Shown: positions 43,442-50,388 of the stretch, one piece after another | Position numbering within the stretch: the first letter of the stretch is position 1 | Layout: every line of letters starts with the position of its first letter | Assembly: GCA_003220685.1 (NCBI GenBank) | Contig: QHTE01000049.1 | Span: 79,566-143,565, forward strand | Source: Candidatus Rokuibacteriota bacterium | GTDB taxonomy: Bacteria > Methylomirabilota > Methylomirabilia > Rokubacteriales > CSP1-6 | Length of the DNA stretch: 64,000 nt | Reading direction: 5' to 3' | The notes under the pieces: generated by a model | What the model was told of the DNA's origin: nothing | Seen by the model: the letters and a program-made list of their open reading frames with translations, nothing else | The model's database searches: none | Position numbers and translations under genes: made by a program

Positions 43442-44662
43442 CTAGGCGGGCGCCTTTCGGGTGGCGGCGGCGACGCGGAGCGCGAGCACGTGCGAGAGGA
43501 TCGCGTCGGCGACGTCGGACTTCGGCATCCGCGCCACCGGGCGCACGCCGCCCCAGCGATCGAGCAGCAGCACCTCGTTGTCCTCTGCCTCGAAGCCGAT
43601 GCCCTGCCGGCTCACGTCGTTCGCCACCAGGAGATCGATGCCCTTGCGCTCGAGCTTGGCGCGCGCGTTCGCGGCGACGTCGTTCGTCTCGGCGGCGAAG
43701 CCGACGACGAACGCGCTCGTGCGCCGGGCCGCCACCTCCGCGAGGATATCCGCGTTCGGCGTGAGCTCGAGCGTGAGATCGCGCTTGCCCTTGATCTTCG
43801 TGCTCGAGGCGTGCTTGGCGCGGTAGTCGGCCACCGCGGCGGCCTTGATGACGATCGTCGCGCGCTCGAGGTGGTGGAGCACCGCCTCGCGCATCTCCTC
43901 GGCGGTCTGCACCGGGACGAAGGTGGCGCCGGCCGGCGGCGTCAGCGCCGTCGGGCCGGAGACCAGGGTGACCTCCGCGCCACGGCGCAGCGCGGCTGTC
44001 GCGAGCCCGTACCCCATCTTGCCCGACGACCGGTTCGAGATGTAGCGCACCGGATCGATCGGCTCCCGCGTCGGACCGGCGGTGACGAGCAGCCGCTCGC
44101 CGGCGAGGTCGCGCGCCGGGGCCAGCAGTCGACGCAGGGCCTCGACGATCTCGTCGATCTCGGGGAACCGGCCCTTGCCGCTGAGCCCGGAGGCGAGGGC
44201 GCCCGTGTCGGGCTCGAGCACGGCGACGCCGCGGCGGCGCAAGGTCGCGACGTTGGCGGCGACCGCCGGATGATCCCACATGCCGCCATCCATCGCCGGC
44301 ACCATCAGCACCGGCGCCCGGGCCGCGAGCAGGAGCGTCGTCAGGAAGTCGTCGGCGATGCCGTGCGCGGCCTTCGCGAGCACGTTGGCGGTGGCCGGCG
44401 CCACGACGACGGCGTGGGCGCGCTCGGCCACGGCGACGTGCTCGACGGCGTCGGCGCTCTGCGGGTCGAAGAGGTTCGAGAGCACCGCGCGCCCGGACAG
44501 GGTCCGGAACGTGAGCGGGCCGACGAACTCGCGCGCGTGCTCCGAGAGGCAGACCGTGACCGCGGCGCCGAGCCGGGTCAACTCGCGCAGCAGGTAGACC
44601 GCCTTGTACGCGGCGATCGAGCCGGTGACGCCCAGGATCAGCTCACGGCCGGCGAGGCTCAT
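43442..44662 (-). CDS. coaBC: Bifunctional phosphopantothenoylcysteine decarboxylase/synthetase CoaBC
   Basis: Two steps of coenzyme A synthesis in one 406-residue protein. The N-terminal flavin decarboxylase (CoaC, 1-180) keeps His75 in VEHVAVA. It has PAMD (Asp125) where E. coli has PAMN, and ASG (Ser158) where E. coli has the catalytic Cys. The same D/S pair occurs, as far as I recall, in other phyla, so activity is likely kept. The C-terminal synthetase (CoaB) has NRSSGKMGYGLA, AAAVADYR and the ThrLysIleLysGly-like STKIKGK loop. Follows rpoZ by 7 bp. Confidence 0.93.
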   Translation of the reverse strand: MSLAGRELILGVTGSIAAYKAVYLLRELTRLGAAVTVCLSEHAREFVGPLTFRTLSGRAVLSNLFDPQSADAVEHVAVAERAHAVVVAPATANVLAKAAHGIADDFLTTLLLAARAPVLMVPAMDGGMWDHPAVAANVATLRRRGVAVLEPDTGALASGLSGKGRFPEIDEIVEALRRLLAPARDLAGERLLVTAGPTREPIDPVRYISNRSSGKMGYGLATAALRRGAEVTLVSGPTALTPPAGATFVPVQTAEEMREAVLHHLERATIVIKAAAVADYRAKHASSTKIKGKRDLTLELTPNADILAEVAARRTSAFVVGFAAETNDVAANARAKLERKGIDLLVANDVSRQGIGFEAEDNEVLLLDRWGGVRPVARMPKSDVADAILSHVLALRVAAATRKAPA

Positions 44663-44669
44663 GGCAAGC

Positions 44670-44885
44670 TCAGGCCTTGGGCGCGTCGCCCTCTTCCTTC
44701 ACGCGGTACTCGACCTTGGCCGCCGCGATCTCCTCCAGGGCGCCGCTCGTCGGCTTCTTGTGCCGGCTCTCGACACGCGCCGCGGCGCCGCGGTTGAGCT
44801 GCCGCGACCGCTTCGCGGCCAGCACCACGAGCAGGTAGCGGTTCGAGACCTTGTTCAACGCGCTCTCCAGCGAGGGAAATGCCAT
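44670..44885 (-). CDS. rpoZ: RNA polymerase omega subunit
   Basis: 71 residues from the ATG at 44885, which shares a base with the gmk stop (TGATG). The N-terminal signature FPSLESALNKVSNRYLLVVL, then AAKRSRQLNRGA, matches omega. The acidic/basic tail (EEIAAAKVEYRVKEEG) is normal. It stabilises beta-prime in RNA polymerase and is needed for ppGpp sensing in some bacteria. The gmk-rpoZ-coaBC order is widespread. Confidence 0.95.
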   Translation of the reverse strand: MAFPSLESALNKVSNRYLLVVLAAKRSRQLNRGAAARVESRHKKPTSGALEEIAAAKVEYRVKEEGDAPKA

Positions 44886-45499
44886 CAATTCTGTACCTCC
44901 AGATCGGGTAGGGTGAGGTTGATGCGCGCCGTCCGACAGTGCTCGGCCACGATGATCGACTCCAGCTGGTCCAGGGCCTCCTTCAGGTCGCGGTTCACGA
45001 TCAAGTAGTCATACCGCCGCCACAGCGCGATCTCCTCGCGCGCGCGCACCAGCCGCCGCTGGATCTCGCCCTCGGCGTCGGAGCGCCGCTCGCGCAGGCG
45101 CTGCTCCAGGTCCTTCACCGACGGCGCCAGGATGAAGACCAGCACCGCGTCCGGGTATCGCGCGCGCAGCTGCGCGGCGCCCTGGGTGTCGATGTCGAGC
45201 AGCACGTCGCGGCCGAGCGCCAGGGCGTCCTCCAGCGAGCGGGCGCGCGTGCCGTAGAGGTTGCCGTGCACGGTCGCCCACTCGGCGAGCTCGCCGCGGT
45301 CGAGCATCGCCCTGAACTCCGGCACGGCGACGAAGCGGAAATCGACGCCGTCCATCTCGCCGGGCCGCGGCGGCCGCGTCGTCACCGAGACCGAATACGC
45401 CAGATCGGGCATACGCAGTCGGATCTCGCGGCACAGCGTCGTCTTGCCGGCCCCCGACGGCGCCGAGACGACGAACAGCGTGCCGCGCCGCTTAATCAC
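44885..45499 (-). CDS. gmk: Guanylate kinase
   Basis: Phosphorylates GMP to GDP. 204 residues. P-loop SAPSGAGKTTL is at 12-22, the GMP-binding segment is SVTTRPPRPGEMDGVDFRFV near 40, GNLYGT near 79 and DIDTQGAAQLR near 100. Start is a GTG at 45499 that overlaps the remA stop by 8 bp. The C-terminus overlaps rpoZ by one base. No anomaly. Confidence 0.97.
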   Translation of the reverse strand: MIKRRGTLFVVSAPSGAGKTTLCREIRLRMPDLAYSVSVTTRPPRPGEMDGVDFRFVAVPEFRAMLDRGELAEWATVHGNLYGTRARSLEDALALGRDVLLDIDTQGAAQLRARYPDAVLVFILAPSVKDLEQRLRERRSDAEGEIQRRLVRAREEIALWRRYDYLIVNRDLKEALDQLESIIVAEHCRTARINLTLPDLEVQN

Positions 45500-45749
45500 C
45501 CGACGTGCCCCGCTCCGTGACCAGACGCTGCGCCAGGGTGGCGGGCTCGAGCGACGAGAGGATCAGGTGATCGCTCCCGGTCACGATGACCGCCCGCGTG
45601 CGGCGCCCGTTCGTGGCGTCGACCAGCTTCGTGCTCCCCTTGGCGCTCTCGATGAGCCGCTTCACCGGCAGGGAGTCCAGCGCCACGATCGCAACGATCT
45701 GATCGGCGACGACGACGTTGCCATGTCCGACGTTCACCAGGTGCGTCAC
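45492..45749 (-). CDS. remA: RemA/DUF370 family DNA-binding protein
   Basis: 85 residues from the GTG at 45749, the position where the family sequence VTHLVNVGHGNVVVADQIVA starts, with GGGAG upstream; a TTG at 45782 would add 11 unlikely residues. The family core SLPVKRLIESAKGSTKLVDA is followed by GRRTRAVIV and HLILSSLEPATL. RemA regulates biofilm matrix genes in Bacillus. In Gram-negatives it commonly sits, as here, between yicC and gmk, where its role is unknown. Confidence 0.92.
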   Translation of the reverse strand: MTHLVNVGHGNVVVADQIVAIVALDSLPVKRLIESAKGSTKLVDATNGRRTRAVIVTGSDHLILSSLEPATLAQRLVTERGTSGD

Positions 45750-45774
45750 CGACCGACTCCCGCCGTTCGCGCGG

Positions 45775-46689
45775 CTATTCAAGGTTCTGCGCCTGTTCGC
45801 GCATCTTCTCGATGATCCCCTTGGCGGCGAGCGCGGCCTGGGAGAGCTCGAGATCGTCCGCCTTCGACGCGATGGTGTTGACCTCTCGGTTCAGCTCCTG
45901 GATCAGGAAGTCGAGCGGACGGCCGACGGCACCGCCGCGCTCGAGCAGCAGCGCGAGCTGCTCGAGGTGGGCGCCCAGGCGCGTCAGCTCTTCCCGCACG
46001 TCGGTCTTCTCGGCCCAGATCGCCACCTCGGTGAGGACGCGCCCCTCGTCGACGGCGACGTCGCCGAGCAGGGCGCCGATGCGCTCGCGCAGCCGCTCCT
46101 GATAGCGCGCGAGGGCCCCCGGCGTGCGCGCCGTGATCGCCTCGACCTGCGCGCGGAGCGCGGCGTGCTGCGCGGCGAGCTCGGCACCGAGCGCCTCGCC
46201 CTCCGTCGCGCGGCACGCCACCAGCGCGTCGAGGGCGCGGCCGAGCACCTCCGCCAGCGCCGGCCACGCCATCCCTCCCGCCGACGTCTCGGACTCCTCC
46301 GTGCGTACGACGCCCGAGCGCTCGAGCACCCACGAGAGCGGCACGTCTTCGCCCAGGCCGACGGCGCGGCCGAGCGCGCGCGCCTGCTCGACGTACTGGG
46401 CGGCGAGCGCGGCGTCGACGCGGATCTGCTGAGTGGCTTGGCCCGGAGCGGGGCCGACCTGCACGGTGACATCGATCCGCCCGCGCTCGAGGCGTGACTG
46501 GATCAGCCGGCGCGCGTCCATCTCGATGGCGGCGAGGGCCCGCGGCAGGCGTAGCGCGATGTCGAGGTGGCGATGGTTGACCGAGCGCGCCTCGACGGTC
46601 AGCGCGAATCCGTCGCTGACGGCCTCGGCCCGGCCAAATCCCGTCATGCTGCGAAGAGACGGGTTCACCGACAGCCGGGTGGGTGGCAT
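45775..46689 (-). CDS. yicC: YicC family endoribonuclease
   Basis: 304 residues from the ATG at 46689. The N-terminal MTGFGRAE motif and VEARSVNHRHLDIALRLPRAL are followed by a long helical middle and the C-terminal RPLDFLIQELNREVNTIASK (DUF1732). The family degrades specific small RNAs in E. coli. Start choice: the promoter listed next places the transcription start on this ATG, giving a leaderless message. The MTGFG methionine at 46647 is the alternative. First gene of the long yicC-to-cupin operon. Confidence 0.93.
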   Translation of the reverse strand: MPPTRLSVNPSLRSMTGFGRAEAVSDGFALTVEARSVNHRHLDIALRLPRALAAIEMDARRLIQSRLERGRIDVTVQVGPAPGQATQQIRVDAALAAQYVEQARALGRAVGLGEDVPLSWVLERSGVVRTEESETSAGGMAWPALAEVLGRALDALVACRATEGEALGAELAAQHAALRAQVEAITARTPGALARYQERLRERIGALLGDVAVDEGRVLTEVAIWAEKTDVREELTRLGAHLEQLALLLERGGAVGRPLDFLIQELNREVNTIASKADDLELSQAALAAKGIIEKMREQAQNLE

Positions 46690-46695
46690 CCAGTG

Positions 46696-46725
46696 ATGAT
46701 AGGGCGAAATCGCCTGTAGTGTCAA
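46696..46725 (-). promoter_or_regulatory. Strong sigma-70-type promoter for the yicC operon (predicted leaderless)
   Basis: On the minus strand: TTGACA (46720-46725), 18-bp spacer, TATCAT (46696-46701). Six bases follow the -10 box before the A of the yicC ATG at 46689, so the start site should fall on or next to the start codon. No ribosome site precedes that ATG. Confidence 0.75.
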
Positions 46726-46735
46726 TATGTTGCGG

Positions 46736-46764
46736 TTGACAGCGGGCGGACCGGCGGCTAGACT
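46736..46764 (+). promoter_or_regulatory. Divergent sigma-70-type promoter for the membrane-protein/receiver operon
   Basis: TTGACA (46736-46741), exact 17-bp spacer, TAGACT (46759-46764). The predicted start lies near 46771, about 10 nt before the ATG at 46781. Its -35 box is only 10 bp from the -35 box of the yicC promoter facing the other way, so polymerases could interfere with each other. Confidence 0.75.
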
Positions 46765-46780
46765 CGGCCGGCGCTCCGTC

Positions 46781-47143
46781 ATGAGCCGCTGGGCCCTCGC
46801 CACACTCGCGCTGCTCTTCCTGCTCGGCGTCGGGGCGGTCACCCTCGCCCGGCTGTTCGGGAAATCCGGCTCTCGCGCCTCGGTCGGCGTTTCCATCATC
46901 GCTCACTGGCTCGCGGCCTACGTCCTCTGGAGCTTTGCGGCAGGCCTGGCCGTGACCGCCGGCGTGCTCACCACCTACCAGACGGCGGCGTTCGCCGCGA
47001 TCTGTCTGCTCGGCGCCGTCTTCCAATATCGCGCGCACCTGCAAGCCGGGCGCGATCGCGGGCTGGCGATCTTCTTCGGCGTGCAGCTGGCCTGGCTGGT
47101 GTTCGTCCTCCTCCAGAACGGCATGCTCACTCCCCGGTGGTGA
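46781..47143 (+). CDS. Small four-helix membrane protein of unknown function
   Basis: 120 residues from the ATG at 46781, chosen because the promoter upstream initiates after the longer in-frame ATG at 46727. Four hydrophobic segments are visible (about 4-24, 38-58, 62-82 and 95-113). Helix 2 has HWLAAYVLWSF and helix 4 FFGVQLAWLVFVLLQ. I recognise no family. It precedes the receiver-GAF gene by 7 bp and may be its membrane partner, which is a guess from position. Confidence 0.75.
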   Translation: MSRWALATLALLFLLGVGAVTLARLFGKSGSRASVGVSIIAHWLAAYVLWSFAAGLAVTAGVLTTYQTAAFAAICLLGAVFQYRAHLQAGRDRGLAIFFGVQLAWLVFVLLQNGMLTPRW

Positions 47144-47150
47144 TAGGCTC

Positions 47151-48194
47151 ATGGAAATGGGCGAGCAGGATGCCATCCTGGTCATCGACCATGACCCCGC
47201 CGCCGCCCTCCTCCTGAGCGACTTCCTCGAGCGCGAAGGGTATGCGGTCGCGGTGGCCCACACCGGTGCCGACGGGCTCCGGCTGATCCGCCAGAGCGCG
47301 TTCGCGCTCGTCCTGCTCGATCTCGAGCTGCCCGACGTCGAGTCCACGTGCCTCATACGCGAGACCGTGCGGATCGAGGCGCCGCCCGAGATCATCGTCG
47401 TCACCGCTCGGGCGACGCTCGACTCGGCGATCGCGGCCGTCGAGAACCGCAGCGCCGGCTACATCCTGAAGCCCGTCGATCTCGCGCGCCTCGGCGGGAT
47501 CGTCGCGCGCGTCTACGACCGGAGGCGGCTCGCGCGGGACAACGCGCGCCTGCACGCCGAGCTTTCCGAGCGGCTCGCCGAGAGCGAGGCGCTCGCCGCG
47601 ATCTCGGCCACGGTCAGCTCCACCCTCGACGTGCGCGAGGCGCTCCGCCGAATCTGCCGGGAGCTGGTCCGCTTGCTCGGCGCCGACACCGCGGCCGTCT
47701 ATCTGCAAGATCTCGGGAGCGGTCGGCTCGCGCCGACCGCGGCGTACCACGTGCCGCGCGAGTATCTCGACACGCTGTCCACGACACCGCTGCCGCTCAA
47801 GGAGCAGGGCTTCTTCCTGCCGCTCTGGCGGGAGCGCCGGCCGGTGTTCTCGGACGACGTCACGGCCGATCCGCGCTTCACGCACCCGATGTTCAGGAGC
47901 TTTCCGCATCAGTCCGGTCTCCTGCTGCCGCTGATCGTCGAGGACGAGGTGATCGGCGGTTTCTACATCGTGTGGTGGACTGCGCGCCGGAGCTTTTCGG
48001 ACCACGAGCTGCGTGGGCTCGACCACGTCTGCGAGCAGGTCGGGTTCTTTCTCCGGAACGCCCGTCGCTACGAGCAGGCGGAGCGGAACCAGCATCGGCT
48101 CGAGGTGCTCCACGACGTCTCGCGCCGCCTGCCGACAACGTCCACGCGGTCGAGACGGAAGGTACGGGGCTTGGCCTCTACCTGGTCCGCCTGA
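47151..48194 (+). CDS. Receiver-GAF protein, kinase part lost by deletion
   Basis: 347 codons. The receiver domain (7-125) has phosphoacceptor Asp57 in VLLDLELPD, Thr85 and Lys107 in YILKPVD; the acidic pocket is VIDHD. A short coiled segment (125-150) leads to a GAF domain (about 150-305; AISATVSSTLDVREALRRIC through LVEDEVIGGFYIVWW-like sequence). After RLEVLHDVSRRL a histidine kinase DHp domain should follow. Instead the frame runs into arginine-rich out-of-frame sequence and stops. The last 50 codons of an HATPase domain are found just beyond, in another frame. It is a truncated hybrid kinase. Confidence 0.8.
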   Translation: MEMGEQDAILVIDHDPAAALLLSDFLEREGYAVAVAHTGADGLRLIRQSAFALVLLDLELPDVESTCLIRETVRIEAPPEIIVVTARATLDSAIAAVENRSAGYILKPVDLARLGGIVARVYDRRRLARDNARLHAELSERLAESEALAAISATVSSTLDVREALRRICRELVRLLGADTAAVYLQDLGSGRLAPTAAYHVPREYLDTLSTTPLPLKEQGFFLPLWRERRPVFSDDVTADPRFTHPMFRSFPHQSGLLLPLIVEDEVIGGFYIVWWTARRSFSDHELRGLDHVCEQVGFFLRNARRYEQAERNQHRLEVLHDVSRRLPTTSTRSRRKVRGLASTWSA

Positions 48195-48283
48195 TCATCG
48201 AACGGCTGGCCGGCGAGATCTGGTGCGAGTCCGAGGAGGGCCGGGGCTCGGCGTTCATCTTCACGCTCCCAATCAGCGAGTGA
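48134..48283 (+). pseudogene. Stranded C-terminal piece of a histidine-kinase HATPase domain
   Basis: The frame reads HAVETEGTGLGLYLVRLIIE, then AGEIWCESEEGRGSAFIFTL. This is the G2 box (GTGLGL) and final strands of an HATPase_c domain. The DHp, N and G1 parts (roughly 500 bp) are missing between the GAF domain and this piece. The junction is near 48130 and shifts the frame. It overlaps the end of the preceding reading frame. Confidence 0.75.
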
Positions 48284-48288
48284 GGCCG

Positions 48289-48678
48289 ATGGAGACTACG
48301 GGCAAACGGGTCTTGCTGGTCGAGGACGATCGGTTCCTGCGGCGCGCGTGCGAGGCGAGCCTGCGACAGCGCGGGCTCGCCGTGACGACCGCGGCGGACG
48401 GCGAGGAAGGGCTCCGCCTGGCCCGCAGCGAGCGGCCGGACCTCATCCTGCTGGACATGCTGATGCCGAAGCTCTCGGGCCTGGAGGTGCTGCGCGCGCT
48501 CCGCGGTGACGAGGCGACGCGTGCCGTGAAGGTGCTCATCCTCTCCAACTCGTCGCGCGAGCAGGACATCGCCGAGGTCAGCAACCTCGGGATCTCCGGG
48601 TACTTCGTGAAGTCCAACCTGTCGCTCCAGGAGCTCGGCGAGCTGGTCGGCCGGCTGCTGGCGGGTCAGAGTGCCTGA
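48289..48678 (+). CDS. Single-domain response regulator (CheY-like)
   Basis: 129 residues, receiver only. The acidic pocket is Glu12-Asp13-Asp14 (VEDD), the phosphoacceptor is Asp56 in LILLDMLMP, the Thr/Ser switch is in LILSNSS, and the lysine is in GYFVKSN. Starts with ATG 5 bp after the stranded kinase tail, so it was probably the partner of the now-broken kinase. It has no output domain. Shares its N-terminal block (EDDRFLRRA) with the next gene; the pair is a tandem duplication. Confidence 0.9.
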   Translation: METTGKRVLLVEDDRFLRRACEASLRQRGLAVTTAADGEEGLRLARSERPDLILLDMLMPKLSGLEVLRALRGDEATRAVKVLILSNSSREQDIAEVSNLGISGYFVKSNLSLQELGELVGRLLAGQSA

Positions 48679-49060
48679 GCGAGTCCGGCGGGTCCTTCTC
48701 GCGGAGGACGACCGGTTCCTGCGCCGCGCCGCGGAGGCCCGCCTGCGCCGGCACGGTCTCGAGGTGCTCACGGCGGCCGACGGCGAGGAGGCGCTGCGCC
48801 TGGCGCGCGCGGAGCCGCTCGACCTCGTCCTGCTCGACGTCGTCATGCCCAAGCTCGAGGGCTTCGAGGTGTTGAAGCGCCTGAAGGAGGACGAGGCCAC
48901 CGCGCGCATCCCGGTCATCGTCCTGTCGAATCTCGGCCAGGACCGCGACGTGGCTCAGGCCAAAGCGCTCGGCGCCGTCGCGTTCCTCGTCAAGGCACAC
49001 CTCTCGCTGCAGGACCTCGTCGATCGGGTGGACGCCGCGCTCGGAACGGAAGGGACGTAG
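48671..49060 (+). CDS. Single-domain response regulator, tandem paralog
   Basis: 129 residues. GTG start at 48671 overlaps the preceding receiver by 8 bp. Acidic pocket AEDD, phosphoacceptor Asp56 in LVLLDVVMP, Ser in VIVLSNLGQD and Lys in FLVKAHLSLQDL. All receiver residues are conserved. Convergent with pyrE, 12 bp away, with no terminator visible between them. Confidence 0.9.
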   Translation: MPERVRRVLLAEDDRFLRRAAEARLRRHGLEVLTAADGEEALRLARAEPLDLVLLDVVMPKLEGFEVLKRLKEDEATARIPVIVLSNLGQDRDVAQAKALGAVAFLVKAHLSLQDLVDRVDAALGTEGT

Positions 49061-49072
49061 CGCGGGCGGACG

Positions 49073-49642
49073 TCAGACGCGGCTGCCGGGCTTGATGGCC
49101 GGGCTGCCCGCTCGGCAGAGCGGGCACTCCTCCGGCTTCCAGGTCGTCGCCTTCACCGTCGCGAGCGTGGCGCGCTTGACGGAGAAGCTGGTACCGCCGC
49201 CGCTCCGATCGATGAGCGAGCCGACTCCCACCACGGTGCCGCCGAGCGCCTCGACGCAGGTGAGGACCTCGCGGATCGAGCCGCCGGTGGTCATCACGTC
49301 TTCCACCACGAGGCAGCGCTCGCCGGCCGCCAGGGTGAATCCGCGGCGGAGACGCATCACGCCCTCTTCGCGCTCGGTGAAGAGCGCGCGCACGCCGAGC
49401 GCGCGGGCGACCTCGTGGGCGACCAGGATGCCACCGATCGCCGGCGCCAGGACGGTCTGGATGCCGTCGCTGCGAAACGGCGCCGCCAGCGCCGTGCCGA
49501 GAGCCGCGGCGTGCGTCGGATACTGCAGGACCAGCGCCGACTGGAGATAGACGTCGGAATGCAGCCCCGAGGTGAGCCGGAAGTGGCCCCGCTGCAGGGC
49601 GCCAGTGGCCTCGTAAAGGTCGAGCGTCTCGCGGTCGGTCAC
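49073..49642 (-). CDS. pyrE: Orotate phosphoribosyltransferase
   Basis: Converts orotate and PRPP to OMP. 189 residues from the GTG at 49642, which overlaps the pyrF stop (GTGA). The N-terminus is LDLYEATGALQRGHFRLTSG, and the PRPP motif is CLVVEDVMTTGGSIREVL. PAIGGILVAHEVARAL and ALFTEREEGVMRLRRGF are family blocks. The tail has a CPLCRAGSPA cysteine pair seen in longer bacterial PyrE. Last gene of the pyr operon. Confidence 0.95.
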   Translation of the reverse strand: MTDRETLDLYEATGALQRGHFRLTSGLHSDVYLQSALVLQYPTHAAALGTALAAPFRSDGIQTVLAPAIGGILVAHEVARALGVRALFTEREEGVMRLRRGFTLAAGERCLVVEDVMTTGGSIREVLTCVEALGGTVVGVGSLIDRSGGGTSFSVKRATLATVKATTWKPEECPLCRAGSPAIKPGSRV

Positions 49643-50388
49643 GGCGTCGCGAGCTCGGCGACGATCGCGGCGGCGGCCGCCGCCGGATCTTTCGCGGCGC
49701 TGACCGGTCGGCCCACGACCAGGTAGTCGGCGCCGGCGACGAGCGCCCGCCGCGGCGTCGCGATGCGCACCTGATCGTCGGCGCGCGGCGAGCCGACCGC
49801 CGCCCCCGCCTCGAAGCGGATGCCCGGCGTCACGATCACCCACCGCGGGCCCATCGCCACTCGCAGCGGGCTGATCTCCTGCGCCGAGGCGACGCAGCCG
49901 TCGAGACCGGCCTCGCGCGCGAGCGACGCGAGGTGCAGCACGTGCGATTCGACGCTCATGGGCACGCCGACCTCGCGCTGGAGCGCGCGGCGGTCGAGGC
50001 TCGTCAGCACGGTCACGCCCAGGCAGAGCGGCCGGGGTATCGCGAAGTCGCCGGCGGCCTTCGCCGCCGCCTCGGCGGCGGCGCGCGCCATCGCCAGACC
50101 GCCGCTCGCGTGGACGTTCAGCATGAAGACGCCCAGGCGCGTCGCCTGGCGGACGGCCGCGCCGACGGTGTTCGGGATGTCGTGATACTTGAGATCGAGG
50201 AAGACGCGAAACCCGCGCTTGCGAGCAGTCTCGATCGCCGCCGGCCCGGCGGCGGTGAAGAGCTGCGAGCCGATCTTGCATCCGGTGATGATCCCGTCCA
50301 GGCGGCCGAGCAGCGCGTCGGCCTCGTCGAGGCTCGGAACGTCGAGCGCCACCAGCAGCCGATCGGCGGGGCTAGCGGAGGTCGGCAT
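49639..50388 (-). CDS. pyrF: Orotidine-5'-phosphate decarboxylase
   Basis: Makes UMP from OMP. 249 residues, TIM barrel. [16 protein letters not shown] is followed by the catalytic [13 protein letters not shown] (about 65-77; Asp-x-Lys-x-x-Asp), VTVLTSL, and the phosphate loop VTPGIRF then [18 protein letters not shown]. All catalytic residues are intact. The ATG at 50388 is inside the carB end (17-bp overlap). Confidence 0.96.
   Translation of the reverse strand: MPTSASPADRLLVALDVPSLDEADALLGRLDGIITGCKIGSQLFTAAGPAAIETARKRGFRVFLDLKYHDIPNTVGAAVRQATRLGVFMLNVHASGGLAMARAAAEAAAKAAGDFAIPRPLCLGVTVLTSLDRRALQREVGVPMSVESHVLHLASLAREAGLDGCVASAQEISPLRVAMGPRWVIVTPGIRFEAGAAVGSPRADDQVRIATPRRALVAGADYLVVGRPVSAAKDPAAAAAAIVAELATP

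Noticed and set aside
46727-46780. Longer start for the small membrane protein at the ATG 46727
   Set aside because: The promoter TTGACA-17-TAGACT lies inside that extension, so transcripts from it would begin after 46727; the ATG at 46781 also gives a better first helix.
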